This document shows positions 62,380-64,000 of a stretch of DNA of 64,000 nucleotides, one piece after another; within the stretch, counting starts at the first letter, position 1, and each line of letters opens with the position of its first letter. Source of the DNA: Rhizorhabdus sp049889055 (lineage in GTDB: Bacteria; Pseudomonadota; Alphaproteobacteria; Sphingomonadales; Sphingomonadaceae); contig NZ_JBLTWO010000003.1 of the NCBI RefSeq assembly GCF_049889055.1, positions 248,001-312,000 of the forward strand, in the 5' to 3' direction. Under the pieces are notes generated by a model that saw nothing but the letters and a program-made list of their open reading frames with translations, was not told the origin of the DNA and made no database searches. The position numbers and the translations under genes were made by a program.

Positions 62380-64000
62380 GTGACCGAACCGGCCGGGGGC
62401 GCCGCGCAAGGGGGGCCAGAATACGCCGTGGGGCAGGACACGATAGCCACGACGCGCCGCGTGGGGATTCTGCCGGCGGGCCTTCCCGACCGGGACATTG
62501 TGGTGAGCCTCGCGCTCGCGATCATTGCCTTTGTCTTTGTCATCGGCCCCGCACCACTCGATCCGACCAATATCGCCTGGCTGGCGGACCACGATGCGGC
62601 CACCAATTATCTCGGCTGGGCCTTTTATCGGGCGTCGCCCTGGTCCTGGCCGATCGCCGCGAACCCCGATTATGGCATGGACATAGCGGGCAGCGTGATG
62701 ATGGCGGATGCCAATCCGCTGCTGGCGATGGTCTTCAAGCTGCTCGGCCCGATCCTGCCGGAGCCCTTTCAATATTTCGGCTGGTGGCTGCTCGGCTGCT
62801 TCCTGCTGCAGGCGCTGTTCGCTCGCGCGATCGCTGTCCGGATCGGCGCCGACGACTGGCAGCGCCCCGCTATCGTGCTGCTCTTCCTCTTCGCCCCGTG
62901 CTTCCTGGCACGGGCGATCATGCCCGCCATCTTCCACCTGACCCTATGCGGCCAATGGCTCATCCTTGCGGCGATCTGGCTCTATCTGTCGCCGGACATG
63001 CATCGCAGGGCCTGGCTGTGGGGGGCGCTGCTCACGCTGACGATCCTGATCCATCCCTATTTGCTGGCGATGGTCGCGGCGATCTGGGGTGCCGAGCTTT
63101 GGCGGGGGACAGTGGGGGCCAGCGGGCCGGCGCTGCGGCGCCTGCTGTTAGGAGCGGCAGCCGGCCTCGCCGCGATGGCTGCAACCGCCTGGCTGACGGG
63201 CGTGCTCTGGCTCGCGAAGACCGGCGACGGCAGCGTTCATGCGATCTCGATCGAATGGGGCTTCGGCATCTACAAGGCGAACCTGCTGTCGCCGGTCGAT
63301 CCGCGCGGCTGGTCCTGGCTGCTGCCTGCTCAGGCGACGACGGCGGAAGAGGTGGAGGGCTTCGCCTATCTCGGCGCAGGGGTTCTCGCCCTGCTCGTCG
63401 CGGCGCTGGTCGTCGCCCGCCGCGTCCCGGCGTGGCCGCGATGGCTGCCGCATCTCGGCCTCGGTCTCGCGCTCGCCCTGCTCGGCCTGCTTGCGGTCAC
63501 GCCCTATGTCGCCCTCGGCTCTCACGTCGTCCATGTCCCCTGGCCGGCGCCGCTGGAAGCGCTGGGGCATATGTTCCGCAGCAGCGGCCGTTTCGCCTGG
63601 CCGCTGGTCTATTGGCTGATGGTTGCGCTCTTCTGGGTCGTCGTCAGGGGCTCGGCACGCCGCCCTGCAACCCTTATTCTATGGGCAGCCGCGATCGTGC
63701 AGATCGTCGATAGCAGCGCCGGCTGGCGAGGGGCTGCCGAAGCCTATGCCCGGCGCGGCGACGTCTGGCCGAGCGCGCTGACCTCGCCTTTTTGGAGCGA
63801 GGCGGCCGGCCGTTATCGCGCGGTCCGGATGATATTGCCCCGGAACCGCTACCCCGCTTACCGCGATATCGACGCCTGGGCCTTGCGGCACGGCCTGAAG
63901 ACCGACGTCATCTATCTCGCCCGCTACGATGCTGGATCATTCGATGCACTGGTCCGCCGGCGCGCGGCGGAGCTCAAGGCGCTGCGCTTGCCTGCCGATA
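62380..64000 (+). CDS. DUF6311-like integral membrane protein (partial)
   Basis: Open to the window end; at least 540 aa visible. It is a large polytopic protein, with about eight or more hydrophobic segments and a soluble tail, resembling GT-C-like proteins. Loop motifs include WLADHDAATNYLGWAFYR, MMADANPLLAMVFKLLGP and GHMFRSSGRFAWP. The first in-frame start is the GTG at 62380, right after a TAG; GTGs at 62428 and 62461 are possible. It may transfer sugars to lipid or protein, but this is only a fold impression. Confidence 0.68.
   Translation, partial: MTEPAGGAAQGGPEYAVGQDTIATTRRVGILPAGLPDRDIVVSLALAIIAFVFVIGPAPLDPTNIAWLADHDAATNYLGWAFYRASPWSWPIAANPDYGMDIAGSVMMADANPLLAMVFKLLGPILPEPFQYFGWWLLGCFLLQALFARAIAVRIGADDWQRPAIVLLFLFAPCFLARAIMPAIFHLTLCGQWLILAAIWLYLSPDMHRRAWLWGALLTLTILIHPYLLAMVAAIWGAELWRGTVGASGPALRRLLLGAAAGLAAMAATAWLTGVLWLAKTGDGSVHAISIEWGFGIYKANLLSPVDPRGWSWLLPAQATTAEEVEGFAYLGAGVLALLVAALVVARRVPAWPRWLPHLGLGLALALLGLLAVTPYVALGSHVVHVPWPAPLEALGHMFRSSGRFAWPLVYWLMVALFWVVVRGSARRPATLILWAAAIVQIVDSSAGWRGAAEAYARRGDVWPSALTSPFWSEAAGRYRAVRMILPRNRYPAYRDIDAWALRHGLKTDVIYLARYDAGSFDALVRRRAAELKALRLPAD

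Overview
The window is high-GC DNA from an alphaproteobacterium, most probably a member of the Sphingomonadaceae (Sphingomonas/Rhizorhabdus-like). Supporting markers are a GcrA-type cell-cycle regulator, a 180-kDa-class NAD-glutamate dehydrogenase, an aa3-oxidase subunit IV peptide, a split PntAA/PntAB/PntB transhydrogenase, CtaA, and an rplM-rpsI operon with a long Ala-rich S9 extension. The genus is inferred from gene content, not computed.

Layout. 1-4.4 kb: gcrA, an ABC-2 permease, a glycine-zipper protein, a 2-hydroxyacid dehydrogenase, an SH3-type secreted protein and a GNAT acetyltransferase. 4.45-10.1 kb: an accessory island with an OLD-family ATPase/TOPRIM nuclease translationally coupled to a UvrD-like helicase (a Gabija-like pair), flanked by a Cys-rich protein and a PD-(D/E)XK-like protein. 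10.5-15.3 kb: class A beta-lactamase, a 2OG oxygenase, an S41-like peptidase and small secreted proteins. 15.4-21.9 kb: rplM-rpsI, ctaA, an IorB-like molybdenum hydroxylase, hemH and an acetoacetyl-CoA reductase. 21.9-29 kb: a ribbon-helix-helix protein, a luciferase-like monooxygenase, a membrane-anchored flavin reductase and the large GDH. 29-33.4 kb: a tightly overlapped two-component operon (LuxR regulator, hybrid kinase, CheY) with a divergent Hpt-like protein. 33.4-42.4 kb: purU, an M1 aminopeptidase, an MFS transporter, glutathione peroxidase, metZ-apaG and a LysR regulator. 42.4-45.3 kb: a three-gene operon of type III polyketide synthase, methyltransferase and FAD oxidoreductase. 45.3-50 kb: a sigma54-type regulator, the aa3 subunit IV peptide and pntAA-pntAB-pntB. 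50-56 kb: secreted and transport proteins around a candidate RiPP precursor of 55 residues, with a divergent 2OG oxygenase and a nearby PF14907-type nucleotidyltransferase. 56-64 kb: the glutathione-dependent formaldehyde pathway with a LysR regulator, a glycine-zipper lipoprotein, an acyl-CoA ligase, a GAF/HWE-type kinase that lacks its phosphoacceptor His, and a membrane protein cut by the window end.

Most of the window is chromosomal housekeeping sequence in short operons. The most unusual parts are the Gabija-like island with its two unassigned neighbours, the candidate peptide locus near 51-56 kb, the polyketide operon, and a two-hairpin dispersed repeat present near 2.3 kb and again near 51.0 kb. 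No rRNA, tRNA, CRISPR array or insertion sequence was recognised. All functional calls come from reading motifs; no database search was run.
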